Positions 23,526-34,823 are shown, numbered from the stretch's first letter. The stretch is DNA of 64,000 nucleotides from Isoetes taiwanensis (GCA_021234155.1 JAJEKV010000565.1:64001-128000), one strand, 5' to 3'. The notes: generated by a model from the sequence alone, not told the origin. Translations and numbers: made by a program.

Positions 23526-24770
23526 GAGTGAGAAAACCTTGTTCAAGGAGGTCACGGATAAAATGGAACTGAATGTCAATGTGTTTCATGCGTTTGTGCA
23601 TGACTGGATTGCGTGCAATGGCGATGCCTCCTTGGTTATCTACATGGAGTGGGACAGTGGGAGAGGTGGAGATGCCAAGCTCGGAACAAAGACGATGAAG
23701 CCATATTGCTTCTCGGGAAGCATGTGAGATAGAGATGTATTCAGCTTCAGTGCTGGATAGAGCCACACACTTTTGTTTGGAGCTGCTCCAGCTGACTGCA
23801 CCAGGAAAATATAGCCGGATGTGGATTTGCGGTCATGTTGATCCCCATCCCAATCGGCGTCACAGAAGCCAGTGAGGTCTGAATTGCCAGTAGAGGTGAA
23901 AGTAAGGCCATGATGGAGAGTTCCAGCAATATACCGGAGGACTCGTTTGAGTGAGGCACAATGAGAATTGCGAGGATCTTGAACAAACTGTGAAAGCTTG
24001 CAAACAGGAAAAGCGAGATCGGGTCTGGTGGATGTAGCAGCAAAGTTGAGTTTGCCAAGTATATGCCGATATTGGGAGTGAAAATATTGATAGTTAGAGC
24101 AGCAAGGACGGTCAGATGGAAGCAAGGAGAGGCCAAATTCAAGAGGTGTCGAAACGGGATTGCAGGAAGATAATTGGAAGGTGCGAAGTATGTCAGAGAG
24201 GTATTTCTTTTGAGTGAGGTGTAAAAGGCCTTGGGATTGGTCATATTGGGCTTCGAGGCCAAGAAAATAATGAAGAGGGCCAAGATCTTTCATGAGAAAT
24301 TGGGTTTGGAGTTGGTTTTTGAGAGAAGATAAGGCATGAGGGCAGGCTGCAACAAGGATGAGATCATCCACATAACAAAGAAGGATCAGGGGTTGGGGAG
24401 AAGTTTGGAAATAAACACTATGATCAGCCTCAGATCGCTGGAAGTGGAGTTGAATCAGAGCAGAGTCCAGTTTTTCATACCATGCTCGGGATGCTTGCCG
24501 AAGACCGTAGAGGGCTTTGTGCAACTTGCAAACATGATCAGGGAACTGAGAGGACAGAAATCCAGGGGGCTGCTCCAGAAATACTTCTTCATGTAGATCG
24601 CCATTGAGAAAAGCATTGTTGAAGTCCATCTGATGAATATGAAAACGATTGTGAGTGGCATATGCAGGAATACTGCGTACAGAGGCCATTTTGACAACGG
24701 GTGCATAGGTCTCGTCATAATCCAAGCCTTGAATCTGTGTGAAACCACGGGCGACAAGTCGAGCTTTGAA
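23526..24770 (-). pseudogene. copia B pol, reverse transcriptase and RNase H part
   Basis: On the minus strand, directly after the in-frame TGA at 24771-24773, the RT continues with FKARLVARGFTQIQG, DFNNAFLNGDLHEEVFLEQP and the catalytic core CYVDDLILVA, followed by LYGLRQASRAWYEKL-type text upstream of it. Near 23801-23808 one base appears to be missing, which moves the reading frame. RNase H then continues (ALSSTEAEYISISHASREA, LHVDNQGGIAIARNPVMHKR, IDIQFHFIRDLLEQG) to the C insertion point. The rest of the domain is at 17830-17934. Only two small lesions are seen in about 1.2 kb, so the element is young or was recently active. Confidence 0.92.
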
Positions 24771-27461
24771 TCATTGGATCGTATTGTCTGCATTCAGTTT
24801 GAGCTTGAAGACCCATTTGCTGGTGACAACAGGACGATTTGAAGGTCGAGGGACTAAGTCCCAGGTGCCAGCAGTGCGGATGGAGTCCAATTCAAGATAC
24901 ATGGCTTGTAACCAGTCATGTTTAAAGGGACTGTTGAGAGCATCATCATAAGAAAGGGGTTCAAGGGGTAGATCAGTGGAAACAAAGGAGTAATCAGCAG
25001 CCCATGCAGGTGGACGTCGTTGGCGGAGTGGTCGAGATGATGGTGGAGAGTTGGGAGGAGGAGAATGAATCAAGGGAGGAGCTGGAGTGACAGGTGGAAT
25101 GGGAGATGATGGAGGAGAAGGTACCGATGTGGATGGAGTCAAATTGGAGGGAGCAGGAGCAATGGTCATAATGGGATCCTCCCAGTCAAGAAGGACAAGG
25201 TCAGGAGGTAAGGGAGTAGAATGGCATGCTTCATATTCATTGAAGTGGACATGAGAACTGATATGAAGGCGATGGGTTTGGAAATTGAAAAGCCGATATG
25301 CTTTTTGGTCTAGGCAATAGCCAAGAAACATGCAAGGAGTGCCTTTTGGAGCTAATTTGGACCGCTGATCAGAGGGAATATGGGAAAAAGCACGGCATCC
25401 AAAAACACAAAAATGAGAGGTCCTACCAGTATAAAGTTCTTCAGGAATGTGATTGTGCAAGCTGCTATGAGGTGTACGATTGAGGATGTATGTTGCAGTG
25501 AAGGCAGCTTCGCCCCAGAATTTAAGTGGGACATGCATAACAATAAGCATAGTTCTAATCATCTCCAACAAAGACCGGTTGACGCGTTCGGCACGACCAT
25601 TGTGCTCAGGAGTATAAGGAGCGCTGATTTCATGACGAATCCCTTGAGAAGTATAGTATGCCTGGAAAAGAGTGGAACAAAATTCACCACCGCCATCACT
25701 ACGGACTGTGAGAATCCGATTTCCAGTAGCTCTTTCAACATGAGTGCTGAATTGCATGAATGAAGAAACGGCATCACTCTTGCATTGTAGAAGATAGACA
25801 AATAACTTGCGCGTGTGATCATCCAAAATAACCATCAAATACTTTGCCCCTGCAAAAGTAGGAGTGCGAAATGGTCCACAAAGATCAACATGGAGAAGAG
25901 CAAGACGGTGTGGAGCATGGCTAGAAGAAAGCGGGAAGGAATTGGGTGGAACGTAGACATGGGACTGTAGGAACCTTAAGCGGGCAGAGGAGATGTGACC
26001 ATATCTGTGATGCCAGAGGGAGTGACGATTGGGAGGACAATCCACAATGCAGGCAGACTCAAGGCAAGTTGGGGAATTATGGATGAGGTAGAGATTGCCA
26101 GACCGAGAGCCAGTGAGAAGAATTTGATGTTGAGGATCTTGGATGATGCAAGAATCTGTGGAAAAAGAGACATGAAGTCCGGCATCAGTGAATTTGCTCA
26201 CGGATAAGAGATTCTTTTGAAGCTTAGGAACATGGAGAACGTTGTTGAGATGGGTAGTTTGTCCAGAGGAAAGAGTAAGAGGAATTGTGCCAGTGGCAAT
26301 ACCAAGCTGCTGATTGTTATCTCCCATGATAACAGGTCGTGATGGAGAGATATGTTGATAATCAAGAAAGAGTGAGTGGTGCGGAGTCATATGGCTAGTA
26401 GCACCCGAGTCTAGGTACCAGGAATGTGGAGACAGGTATGGGGATGTGTCAGAAACAGCAAAAAGATACTCAGGAGGTGGCATATCAGGGAAATCTGCAG
26501 ATGTGGAAATTTTGAATGGAATGGCATTCTCAAGAGCAAGATTGGTGTGTTCAGAAGGAAGAGCGGAGATGGAATCATCAACAAGATTGTTGTGTTCAGG
26601 TGGGGTTTTTGATAAGGACGGTGGAGAAGGACGAGAGGAGCGGATGGGGTTTGGTGCATTGCACTCTCGAGCAAGGTGGCCAGGTCGTTGACAGCGAAAG
26701 CAAGTAATGGTGGAGCGGTCAAAACGGGGTCGATCATTTCGAGGAGTGGATTGGGTATGGCGAGGTGGAGTGGGAAGTAGACCTGGGCGAGAATCAGCAA
26801 GAATGAGGGTTTCATGGGAATTTATGGGTCGATTTTGGCTTTGACGGAGCGCTTCCCCTTTGACACGATCAATGGCTGTCTCAAAAGTATAGTCTTGCAG
26901 ACGGCCTTCAAGATTTATCACAAGTCCTTCGAAGGATTTGGGAAGGGAATTCAGGAGCATGCAGACCTTTTCGTCATCTGTGATGGCTACTCCACTAGCA
27001 TCAAGGTCATCGATCATTTCCTTCATTCTGCAAATATGCACAGTGATATCAGAACCTTCAGAGAGAGAGAGAGAGAGATCATAGAGCTTTTTTCGTAAGC
27101 TTAAATGATTCACAGCATTCTTGGAGGCATAGTGGTTCTCCAAAATTTGAAGCATTTCCCGGGCTGTGGTTGCCCCTTTGACCAAGCGAGCGGGAGTATC
27201 AGTGAGAAAAAGTACATGCAGTATTAATCGAGCCTTGTGATCTTTTTGGAGAAAAGAATCAATGGGAGCATCAAGAACAACCCGATGTTCTTGGCGAGCG
27301 AAGAGGCGAGGTGGTGCAGTATGTGGATTGACAATATCCCAGACATTTTTGTCCTCCAAGATCATTTGTAAACGCCACTTCCACATTTGATAGTTGGTAC
27401 CATCGAATCTAGGAATCAGACGCCATTCTTGTGCAGGAGTAGTGGTGAAAGATGAATCCAT
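24771..27461 (-). CDS. copia B gag-pol, N-terminal part (gag, protease, integrase, start of RT)
   Basis: The frame is open further upstream, but the natural start is the ATG at 27461 (MDSSFTTTPAQEWRLIPRFD), about 106 bases inside the 5' LTR boundary, giving about 896 codons. Domains in order: copia gag (UBN2-type, YQMWKWRLQMILEDKNVW, HLSLRKKLYDLSLSL); zinc knuckle CFRCQRPGHLAREC (CX2CX4HX4C); aspartic protease WYLDSGATSHMT; GAG_pre-integrs HSLWHHRYGHIS; integrase core with D in LLHVDLCGPF, D in RSDGGGEF and E in APYTPEHNGRAERVN; a proline/serine-rich linker; and the RT entry ASKWVFKLKL-like text. It ends at a TGA (24771-24773) where an arginine CGA is expected, a single C-to-T change. As it stands it would make gag, protease and integrase but no RT. 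Confidence 0.93.
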   Translation of the reverse strand: MDSSFTTTPAQEWRLIPRFDGTNYQMWKWRLQMILEDKNVWDIVNPHTAPPRLFARQEHRVVLDAPIDSFLQKDHKARLILHVLFLTDTPARLVKGATTAREMLQILENHYASKNAVNHLSLRKKLYDLSLSLSEGSDITVHICRMKEMIDDLDASGVAITDDEKVCMLLNSLPKSFEGLVINLEGRLQDYTFETAIDRVKGEALRQSQNRPINSHETLILADSRPGLLPTPPRHTQSTPRNDRPRFDRSTITCFRCQRPGHLARECNAPNPIRSSRPSPPSLSKTPPEHNNLVDDSISALPSEHTNLALENAIPFKISTSADFPDMPPPEYLFAVSDTSPYLSPHSWYLDSGATSHMTPHHSLFLDYQHISPSRPVIMGDNNQQLGIATGTIPLTLSSGQTTHLNNVLHVPKLQKNLLSVSKFTDAGLHVSFSTDSCIIQDPQHQILLTGSRSGNLYLIHNSPTCLESACIVDCPPNRHSLWHHRYGHISSARLRFLQSHVYVPPNSFPLSSSHAPHRLALLHVDLCGPFRTPTFAGAKYLMVILDDHTRKLFVYLLQCKSDAVSSFMQFSTHVERATGNRILTVRSDGGGEFCSTLFQAYYTSQGIRHEISAPYTPEHNGRAERVNRSLLEMIRTMLIVMHVPLKFWGEAAFTATYILNRTPHSSLHNHIPEELYTGRTSHFCVFGCRAFSHIPSDQRSKLAPKGTPCMFLGYCLDQKAYRLFNFQTHRLHISSHVHFNEYEACHSTPLPPDLVLLDWEDPIMTIAPAPSNLTPSTSVPSPPSSPIPPVTPAPPLIHSPPPNSPPSSRPLRQRRPPAWAADYSFVSTDLPLEPLSYDDALNSPFKHDWLQAMYLELDSIRTAGTWDLVPRPSNRPVVTSKWVFKLKLNADNTIQ

Positions 27462-27553
27462 GGCAAGACAGAATAGAGAAAGAGCAAAGGAGACGATAGA
27501 GGAAGAGCAAAGAAGAAAACAGAGTTTTGGAGCAACGGATCTCAGGCAGTGTG

Positions 27554-27566
27554 TGGGCCCATAACC
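27554..27566 (-). other. Primer-binding site of copia B: anticodon-arm ('half-tRNA') type
   Basis: Plus-strand TGGGCCCATAACC directly abuts the LTR at 27567. It is the sequence of the anticodon arm of plant initiator tRNA-Met (anticodon CAU inside), not its 3' end. On the element strand the site reads GGTTATGGGCCCA. This is how Drosophila copia primes, from a tRNA-iMet 5' half. Confidence 0.85.
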
Positions 27567-27841
27567 TGATGAAATCAGAAAAGTACTGGAAATATATATT
27601 GATAACAAAAGGAAGTACAAGAGATCCTGAATGCCAAGCTTCAGGTGAAATCAACAACACAGACAGAAATGAAGAGATCTATGCATAAGAACGGGAACAC
27701 TCAACTTGATGTTTTCTGGGTCTTCTGCCTCTGTACTTATAGTGCAGATCCATTGCACGGTTGTGTGATGTGGCAGAGTGGAGGAGTGGTAATAACTCTC
27801 CTTAACTCCCCGAGATTCCCGGTGGAACTGTTTCTCCAATA
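27567..27841 (-). repeat. 5' LTR of copia B
   Basis: 275 bp, partner of 17552-17821. Confidence 0.93.
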
Positions 27842-28530
27842 TGAATTAGCACAGATAACAAAACGGGAAGTGAAGAAAAGGAAGGCATGGCCATGACATG
27901 ATCGGCATTGGCTGAGGAGATTCACGGATTCTCCATATTGATTAATGTGCAAAAGAAGTATGGCGGACTCTAAAGAGAATATTTGGGGCCCAAACAAAAC
28001 ATTCCAACGCCTTGTTGAAGATGCGGTTATTTGAATTGAGGATGTCAAAAGGAGAATGTTTGGCAGATCATGTGAATATCTGAAATCAATTCTTCATCAA
28101 TTGGCAGGAATTGCTACAAACATAGATGGTGAAGATGCAACAGTTCTTTTTCATAGTTTACATCCATCATATGGCCATACTGTAACAATTTTGTAGATTG
28201 TACAAGGTCTCTCATTGGATCAAATTATTGCATCCTTGCTGAGGAAGAGAGATAAATAATTAGTTCCAATGTCTGCTATGCAGAAGATTAAGGGCTTTTC
28301 TAAGTACAAGGGCAATATTGCAGTTAAATGGGGCAAAAGTAATGGTGGCAATAATTGTGGCAGTTCTAGATCGTTCTTAAACAATAAATCTTCCAGGAGA
28401 TCACCATCTCAGAATTGAAGGAAAGGAGTTTGCAACTATTGTAAGAAATACTAGAGACACATGCTCGACGTGGGCATTAATCATGATGTCTAGAATGAGT
28501 AGATGTGCAATCGATAAGTGGAATGGAATG
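27842..28530 (+). pseudogene. Copia element D gag, part 3 of 3
   Basis: It resumes the D gag after element B with ELAQITKREVKKRKAW, then MRLFELRMSKGECLADHVN, HQLAGIATNIDGEDATVLF-like text and a degraded zinc knuckle (VCNYCKKY then a stop, H) near 28430-28470. Several stops and frameshifts are present. No pol of D follows, and its 3' LTR was not found, so D is truncated near 28.5 kb. Confidence 0.8.
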
Positions 28531-29339
28531 TAGTGAAGTGTCTAAAATTTGTCATATTTGTTGACACTTGTGAAATGAAGATGATAGTAATTGCTCATTC
28601 GAATTTGTAAATTTGTATTAGCAAGGTGTGTGGAACCTGAGGTAAAAGAAGTATGTGGGAATGTCGTATATGCTTACATGCATATGAGTGGAAGATGCGG
28701 TTGAAGGTGGGTGTAAGATGCAGGTGTATTGCGTTGCACGTATAACAAAATGTTTATTATCAATTGCTTAATGTATAAGAAAGCAGTATACTTTTCTTAA
28801 CTATAAGTAATAAATACATCTGCATTTGTAGATAAATTTTTGAATGGCCTCCATATGAATGGTCTTTTTCATATGCTTTACATGACATTGCCTAGCTAAG
28901 CTACCTAGGAATCACATTTACAAATAAATATGGTCACATGAATTTAAAATCTATGTGATGGGTAAATGTTCTTTGAGCAATGGCTCTTTTTACCACGTTA
29001 AGAACTCTAACGCGATATGACACAATTACAAATACGATCTTATTAGACATGAGATGTAATGTCATTGTATATGATTGCCTCTCATTAAATTGCTATTAAA
29101 GAAATGCATATCAGTTGACCTGGCTTCAAAATACCATGCCTCTCATTGAATTGCTACTAAAGAAATGCATATCAATTGACCTGGCTTCAAAATATCATGG
29201 GCAAATTTTTTGTCACATTAATAGAATATGCTACATATAAAGAGTGATGCAAATCATGCTCCCTATCAAATCATTCTAAGTTCGATTATAAAAGAGAGAG
29301 AGAAAATAGAGATACTTTTGCTTTATCCATGGGGCATCT
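28531..29339. other. AT-rich non-coding stretch
   Basis: No protein-like frame is seen. The only structure is the 61-bp direct repeat at 29077-29198. Confidence 0.6.
29077..29198. repeat. Tandem duplication, 2 x 61 bp
   Basis: GCCTCTCATTRAATTGCTA begins the unit at 29077 and again at 29138. The copies differ at only a few positions. Confidence 0.92.
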
Positions 29340-29700
29340 TGTCATTTGTGGGACATGAAGGAAGGATGGAAGGAAAGAAGTATATTTTAACGTCCGCCGA
29401 GGCCAAACCGGTCTATGAGGCGGTACATTCACTACACAAAACAGATAAAAACCACACTGAAAATACAAATGCAACTATACAATGTGTCCCTACTATTGGG
29501 ATGAAAAAACCCCCACATGGGAGGAAAAACCCTGGTAATAGGCTCTCAGATCCCCTGTCCCATAATAAATACTTTGACGGTGGAGACCTGCAAAATGTAC
29601 GACGCGAGACGTGCAACCATCAGCGATACCAGCAAGTGATGCAACGATGTTTCAGAGCATCTAAGATCAGCATGTATGCTGGACACTCCTACAGAGCATG
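29340..29700 (-). mobile_element. 5'-truncated LINE fragment, 3' end at left
   Basis: On the minus strand the segment ends CTCGGCGGACGTTAAAATAT followed by a CTTCC-type tail (29352-29400). The same terminal motif ends the coding LINE at 44.45 kb, so this is most likely a 3' fragment of that family. An overlapping plus frame of 157 aa (29228-29701) has no protein-like features and is ignored. Confidence 0.5.
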
Positions 29701-31003
29701 ATGCTCATCCTCTACTATTTGCATGCGGCAACATTTGCATATTCTCTCATGCCGGGGGATTCTCTGCCCTTCATCCGTACTCTAGCGACCTGTTTCAATT
29801 CTGAGATGATGGGATCCCGTCCTCATGGAGGCAATAGCTCTCCATTTCTTCATAGATATGTGTGCTTTCAAGTACTATGTGGGCCATGTTCCAATGCTAG
29901 ATTAACCTGCTCTATCTTAGGCTTCACAAGAGTGGCTGCATTTCACATAGTGGTAGCAAAGCGCTCTTTCTAGTGTGCATCTTGTCCCTCGACATCAGGC
30001 ATAGCCACAATCTACTGGTAGTCTATAAACCATGTTACGAACCACTCCTTAACCCCTTGTTCTTGCAGGTTAAGCTGATCCAACCGTTGCCCACCGTCAG
30101 ATTTCAACCAAATTATTTTACATAACTTCTAGAACATACTATTGTTAGAGAATATTCCAATGATTATTGTCATAACTCGTCGAATATTCCTGTTTCACAG
30201 AATGTTCCAGTAGTTATTATCATAACCATTCGAATATGCCAGATGGCACCAAAATATGCCATTCGACAGGACAACTCTGTTTTGCCCCTTTTCTTCTCGC
30301 AACTCAAATCGAGCCCATGTTTCATCCATGTTCTTCAAATCGACAGCTCAAATCGACAAATTTTTTCAAAGTAACGGCTAAAATCGAGAAATTTCTTCAA
30401 ATTGCCCCTATTTCACCTCTGTTCTTCGGATAGACAGCCCGTTCTTCGGATAGACAACCCACAAGTTTCCTCAAATCAACCATGTCTCACCCCTGTTCTT
30501 CGAATCGACCTGCACAAATTCTTTTTTCTTCTTCTTCGCATCATTTGGGCTCAGCTTTTCACTTATTCGCTCGGATTTGAAGCAGGCGAAGAGGGCATCC
30601 TCCTTGTAAATTCTTTTTGTTACAATCGATATCTTGTCTTTTTTATCTATTGGTTAACAGATTTTTGGATTCCTTCTGCTTCTTTTTTGCAGATTGACGT
30701 TGTCTCTTAATCTCTGTTGTTTGATCAGTCAGCAGTTACTTGGCTAGCAAGCCCATAATGTTTTGTGCCTTCTAGCCCCTGCCGAATGTTTTTGCCATGT
30801 TGCATGCCGTAGCAACTAGATCTAAAGGGCTCGTTGCTCTGTTCTTCTTGAAGCCCCTTCTTGAAGAAAACTTTCTGGGAAAATACCCGATTCTTCAAAA
30901 TTTATTTGTTGTGCAGCTTCCTCATCTGCATCTCTCTCTTCCATCTGCTCTAGCGCCCAGCTCCGGTGCTTCAACCTGCTCGAACCAGGGGTTAAGGGAG
31001 ATA
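29701..31003. other. Non-coding, with short internal repeats
   Basis: Imperfect direct repeats occur at 30130-30240 (AGAATATTCCA / AGAATGTTCCA with TTATYRTCATAAC) and at 30320-30510 (phrases CAAATCGACA and GTTCTTCGGATAGACA, repeated). No gene is supported. Confidence 0.5.
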
Positions 31004-31092
31004 AACCTCCTCCTCTCAGGGGTAACGCAAAATAACCCTCTCGGGCTGCCGGCCTCGAGGGTTATTTTGCGTAACCCCTTCGAGGAGGAGGT
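31004..31092. repeat. Near-perfect inverted repeat, about 38-bp arms
   Basis: The left arm (31004-31040, starting AACCTCCTCCTC and ending AAAATAACCCTC) is the reverse complement of the right arm (31055-31092) apart from a few mismatches, with a 14-16-base GC-rich loop. The two arms could fold into one long hairpin. It may be a foldback MITE or a small-RNA precursor. A third short AACCTCCTCT follows at 31093. Confidence 0.9.
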
Positions 31093-32569
31093 TAACCTCC
31101 TCTTATAGTGCTCCCGCTATACTCTCTTCAGTCGTTGTGGCCCTTGTGCCAATAACTAAACCCTAGGGGGAAGACGCTATGCATCCATGATATTGACCTT
31201 ATGTAAATATGCAAGATGTCTCACTATAAGGGATCGGCGTGGGTGAACAACATGGCAGTGTCATTGAACGATGTCCAGTCGTCCTCTAACATAGCCATAC
31301 TCAAAAGTCCCTATAAGCTTCCTATGACTCTCTTGGCCAACTACCCAATCCCATATCATGCCTTACCTTCAAACCCATCTCAATAGCTATAAATCAATCA
31401 TGAGCTATGGTTTTAATACGTTTCATTATAACCTACATAACTAATGGAAAATCTCAAAACCCAACACTTTCACTTAAGAATCAATGTAACATGATGACTG
31501 CAACTGCATGTAATCCTTGCCACATTATCGTGAATCATAGGTCCACCTTTAGGAGCCAAAACAACACAGATGGCACAATTCTTGAGCTTCATGCCCAACT
31601 TACCGATTAGCTACCCAGATGCTCATATTCTCCTTTACTTCTATTAAGGAGGATCTACTTAAGAGCCATCTCAGAGGTCAATCTTTCAGATTCTTTACCA
31701 TTTTAGAGTTATCAATCCTTATATTTCATATTAATTTAATTAGATTACAATCATTCAAAGTAATGCATTTTCTTACTGTTACAATTCTTGTGACTGTTCT
31801 CAGCAATCTGTGGCAGTCTTCCCTGATTCCATCCATATGCAAGGCAACAGAGCTCCATCCAAAGGTTTATTCTTTAATTAAATCCTCAGGCTAGCAACAA
31901 AATACTAAACCAAGAAAATATAGAGACCACTCAACCAAAAAAATATAAACAACAAAAAAAGAAACGTGATCGATTAATTCCAAAACTTGTAGATGTCCAG
32001 CAAAGAAGGTTCAAGACATGCCAATTTTGTAGATTCAAGCTAACTCGGCACTTCTCAAGTAATTTCAGACCTTTTTGACTTAGAATTAGCCCTTCCAGAT
32101 ATGTTTCCAAATGACTGGTTACCTTCCATGGCCTTATGAATCTCCAACAATTTCATAATTTATCATATGCACATGCAAAAATCATGTACAGACTAATCAT
32201 GGCAGCTCGTAGCACCTCAATTGATCAAAAGCAAAACCCCACCTGAGAATTTCTTCATGTATAGACCTGTGGACCCCTTACAATTGCTTATGCCTCAAAA
32301 GATCGTCTTCTAGCTCTAAGAATCAAACTGCAAAAAAACATACATAGTGCAGTCAATTCTGACCTAGCATCACAATTTCTGTCATAACTTTCACATACGA
32401 ACGTGTTTCGACCTAATTACTCCTTGTCTTCATGGTCTGCAACAATCCTTTCTCCAAAGAGACAAAACCCTGGTCTCATGCTGCATACATGCCATGCATA
32501 TGTACATACGTACATAAGTACGTATATACTGGCCCATCAAGTGGCTAGGGCTGTTACAGTAAATTGTTG
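31093..32569. other. AT-rich non-coding stretch
   Basis: No protein-like frames on either strand. A CATGCATATGTACATACGTA-type palindromic run lies at 32490-32530. Confidence 0.6.
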
Positions 32570-32790
32570 TTGGATGTAGGTTTGAAATTCTGGCAAACTA
32601 TATGGTTTTGAACCCAAATCTATATCCTTTGAGTAGAAGGTTCGACACGGTTGTGGCGGCCTAGAAAACAAGTTAGAGACTTACCGAAATTGCAGATCAT
32701 ATTTTGAGATCTTTTGCAAAATGTATAATAGAAAGCCTAGTTTTGTGCAAGGGTATGTTCATTGTTTAGGTTTTTCTGGCGATGGAATAA
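32570..32790 (+). repeat. Dispersed repeat, copy 1
   Basis: It matches 41410-41630 in the same orientation, including CAAACTATATGKTTTTGAAC, AAATCTATATCC and AGAAGGTTCGACA. Unrecognised family; possibly a non-autonomous transposon. Confidence 0.75.
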
Positions 32791-34816
32791 TGCTTACTTC
32801 GATTTATTAATGGTGTTTTAACTCCATATCCACTTTATTACAATTAAAGCATTAGTTATTTTAGTTAAATAGACATTTTTAATGGTGCTACCTATTCCGT
32901 TTATTGTTGCTTTCTTTTAACTATTCTAGATACATGTGGGAGTTTCTATGTATCCTAGCAGATGCAGTTAGATGATCGGATTGGAAATCTTGAAATTCGA
33001 GTGGTGGGAGACCTCGTATTTCACGTTCTTGAAGGGTTATGTGGATTGCTAGTTGTGATTTTTTTTTGCTTGATTAGAAGCATGATGACTTAGAGGCTTC
33101 TCCAACAATGCACTATATTTTGGATTATCTTTTAGGGCTGGGCTGCAGTCTAGTTGGATTTCATTGGATTCAGAATAATGGCGAGCTAGGAGACCTTTAC
33201 CTTTATAATGGAAATGCCTTTCGTCAGGCATAAGGTTAAGGTGATTATCTGTCTATATGTCCTTCTATTTTATCCAGGTTTTGGTCCAAGTTATTCTACT
33301 AATTTGCTAAGGTATTGGAATTCATTATTTGCGCTTAATCCAAATATGGAAATTAAGGGTAATAGGAGCTGCTACAGTTGAGCGAACAAATGGACTAGTT
33401 GTGGAAATTTATGGAGAAGATCCTATAGTACTTAGTTTAACAGAAGAAGGTTGATTTTTCCCTGTAATAAGCTGACCTGACGAAGATGTTGACGAATCCA
33501 TAACGAGTACTCAACCTGTTTTTGTTTATTCTATTTTCTGATAGCAGCTCTACTATTTTCTGATAGCAGTCAGACAAAAACTGTCGTTTCTCAAAAAAAA
33601 AAGGAGGGGGGGATGGGGAGCTCGGTTGCTGTGTTGAAAATGTAGTGCTACTAGTTCAAAATGCAAAGCTATAGAACTTTGCCTTGCTAGTGTCTCCTCA
33701 AGCTTCAAGTGAAGGTATGGTTCAACCCTTTAGTATTCTCTTTGAGTGATTTATAGATTTGGATATGTTTCTTTAGCTTATCACTTTATAATTCATATAG
33801 TACATTTACAATGAGAGCTTCTGAATTATGTGTTGCTCTATATTACATGCCTAGTGGATACCTCTGCTATAACAGGAAACACTAGTGGAATCTCCTATCC
33901 ATTACAAGGAGAAAGACTGTTGTATGATTTTAAAATTGAGCCATTGTGGATTTAGGAACTATAACTGCAGCAAAAGATATGCATTTGATATACATGACTG
34001 TTACTAGGTTTGAAGCATAATCCAGGTTCATGTCTATGACTAGGATTGAAGCAGAGAATTCAGACTTGCATATTGTGCATTTGCTACATTCAAGCCCTAC
34101 GATTTCTACCCTATAAAAGTTCGGAAGATACGGGCATGTATTTACTATGTCATATTGAAATATAAAGGCTGCTTCATTAAAATGTTTCTATGATATTTAT
34201 GAGAAGGGTCTACCTAAGCATATTCGTGCTATTGGGTCTTGTTCTTTCTCAAACAACATTCATCTTCTTCTGAAGTATTGTACTGATAATTTTAGAGGAG
34301 TATCAACCAAAGCCTGGCCGTTAATAGTCTTCTTTCATAGTTCTTTAAATGCCACCATTTCTCACTAGCACTATAATAGGCATCAATAGAATGGATGAAA
34401 TCCAGGCAGTGTTGCCCAACGTGGCAAATCTGTTATGCTGCTCCGATGCTATAAGTATTCAATGTATCTTTTTGCATTGATAATGTGTCGTAATGGACTT
34501 TGTGTAGATGTTCATTTTGGTATGTAATTGCAAATATGACATGTAATGTGATAGATGGGACCATATTTATGCGTTAGCTATGTGATGCAATAAAGCATGA
34601 TTTCATTAATTGGATAGAATAACGGAATTTTGAGAATTTTAAGCACACCTAATTTGCTCAAGCACCAATACTTTCACCTAGTATTCGAGCCCAAGGTACA
34701 TGAGGTCACTAACATACACATATCCATACAAATTATGTGTCATACTTGTACGTGTACGTGATACTTGTACAAGCTACAATCTACACCAATAATTCACATC
34801 AATAATTTTACTTCAC
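32791..34816. other. Non-coding; one coding-like scrap near 33.35-33.45 kb
   Basis: Around 33354-33452 a plus frame reads IGAATVERTNGLVVEIYGED, which looks protein-like but has no family I recognise. The A-run at 33594-33604 may be the poly(A) of a retroposed sequence that includes this scrap; no target duplication could be assigned. Confidence 0.35.
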
Positions 34817-34823
34817 TATAAAA
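34817..34823 (+). promoter_or_regulatory. TATA box of the upstream small-gene copy
   Basis: TATAAAA lies 43 bases before the ATG at 34860, in a block (CACTATAAAA to the ATG) that is almost identical to that at 36060-36107. Confidence 0.6.

Larger units (their letters stand above)
17552..27841 (-). mobile_element. Ty1/copia retrotransposon B, nearly intact apart from a nested insertion
   Basis: A minus-oriented element inserted in D gag, with duplication TGAAT at 17547-17551 and 27842-27846. LTRs are 17552-17821 and 27567-27841. The polypurine tract follows the left LTR, and an unusual primer site matching the tRNA-Met anticodon arm precedes the right LTR. Without the 5.6-kb element C (17940-23520) it would be about 4.7 kb. 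On the minus strand the LTR begins TATTGGAG and ends CATCA, so its termini are TA...CA and not TG...CA. Its single gag-pol frame has, as far as I can read, one stop and one frameshift besides the insertion. Confidence 0.94.

Noticed and set aside
23747-24283. 178-aa minus frame and other frames overlapping copia B
   Set aside because: They are out-of-frame shadows of the RT/RNase H coding sequence.
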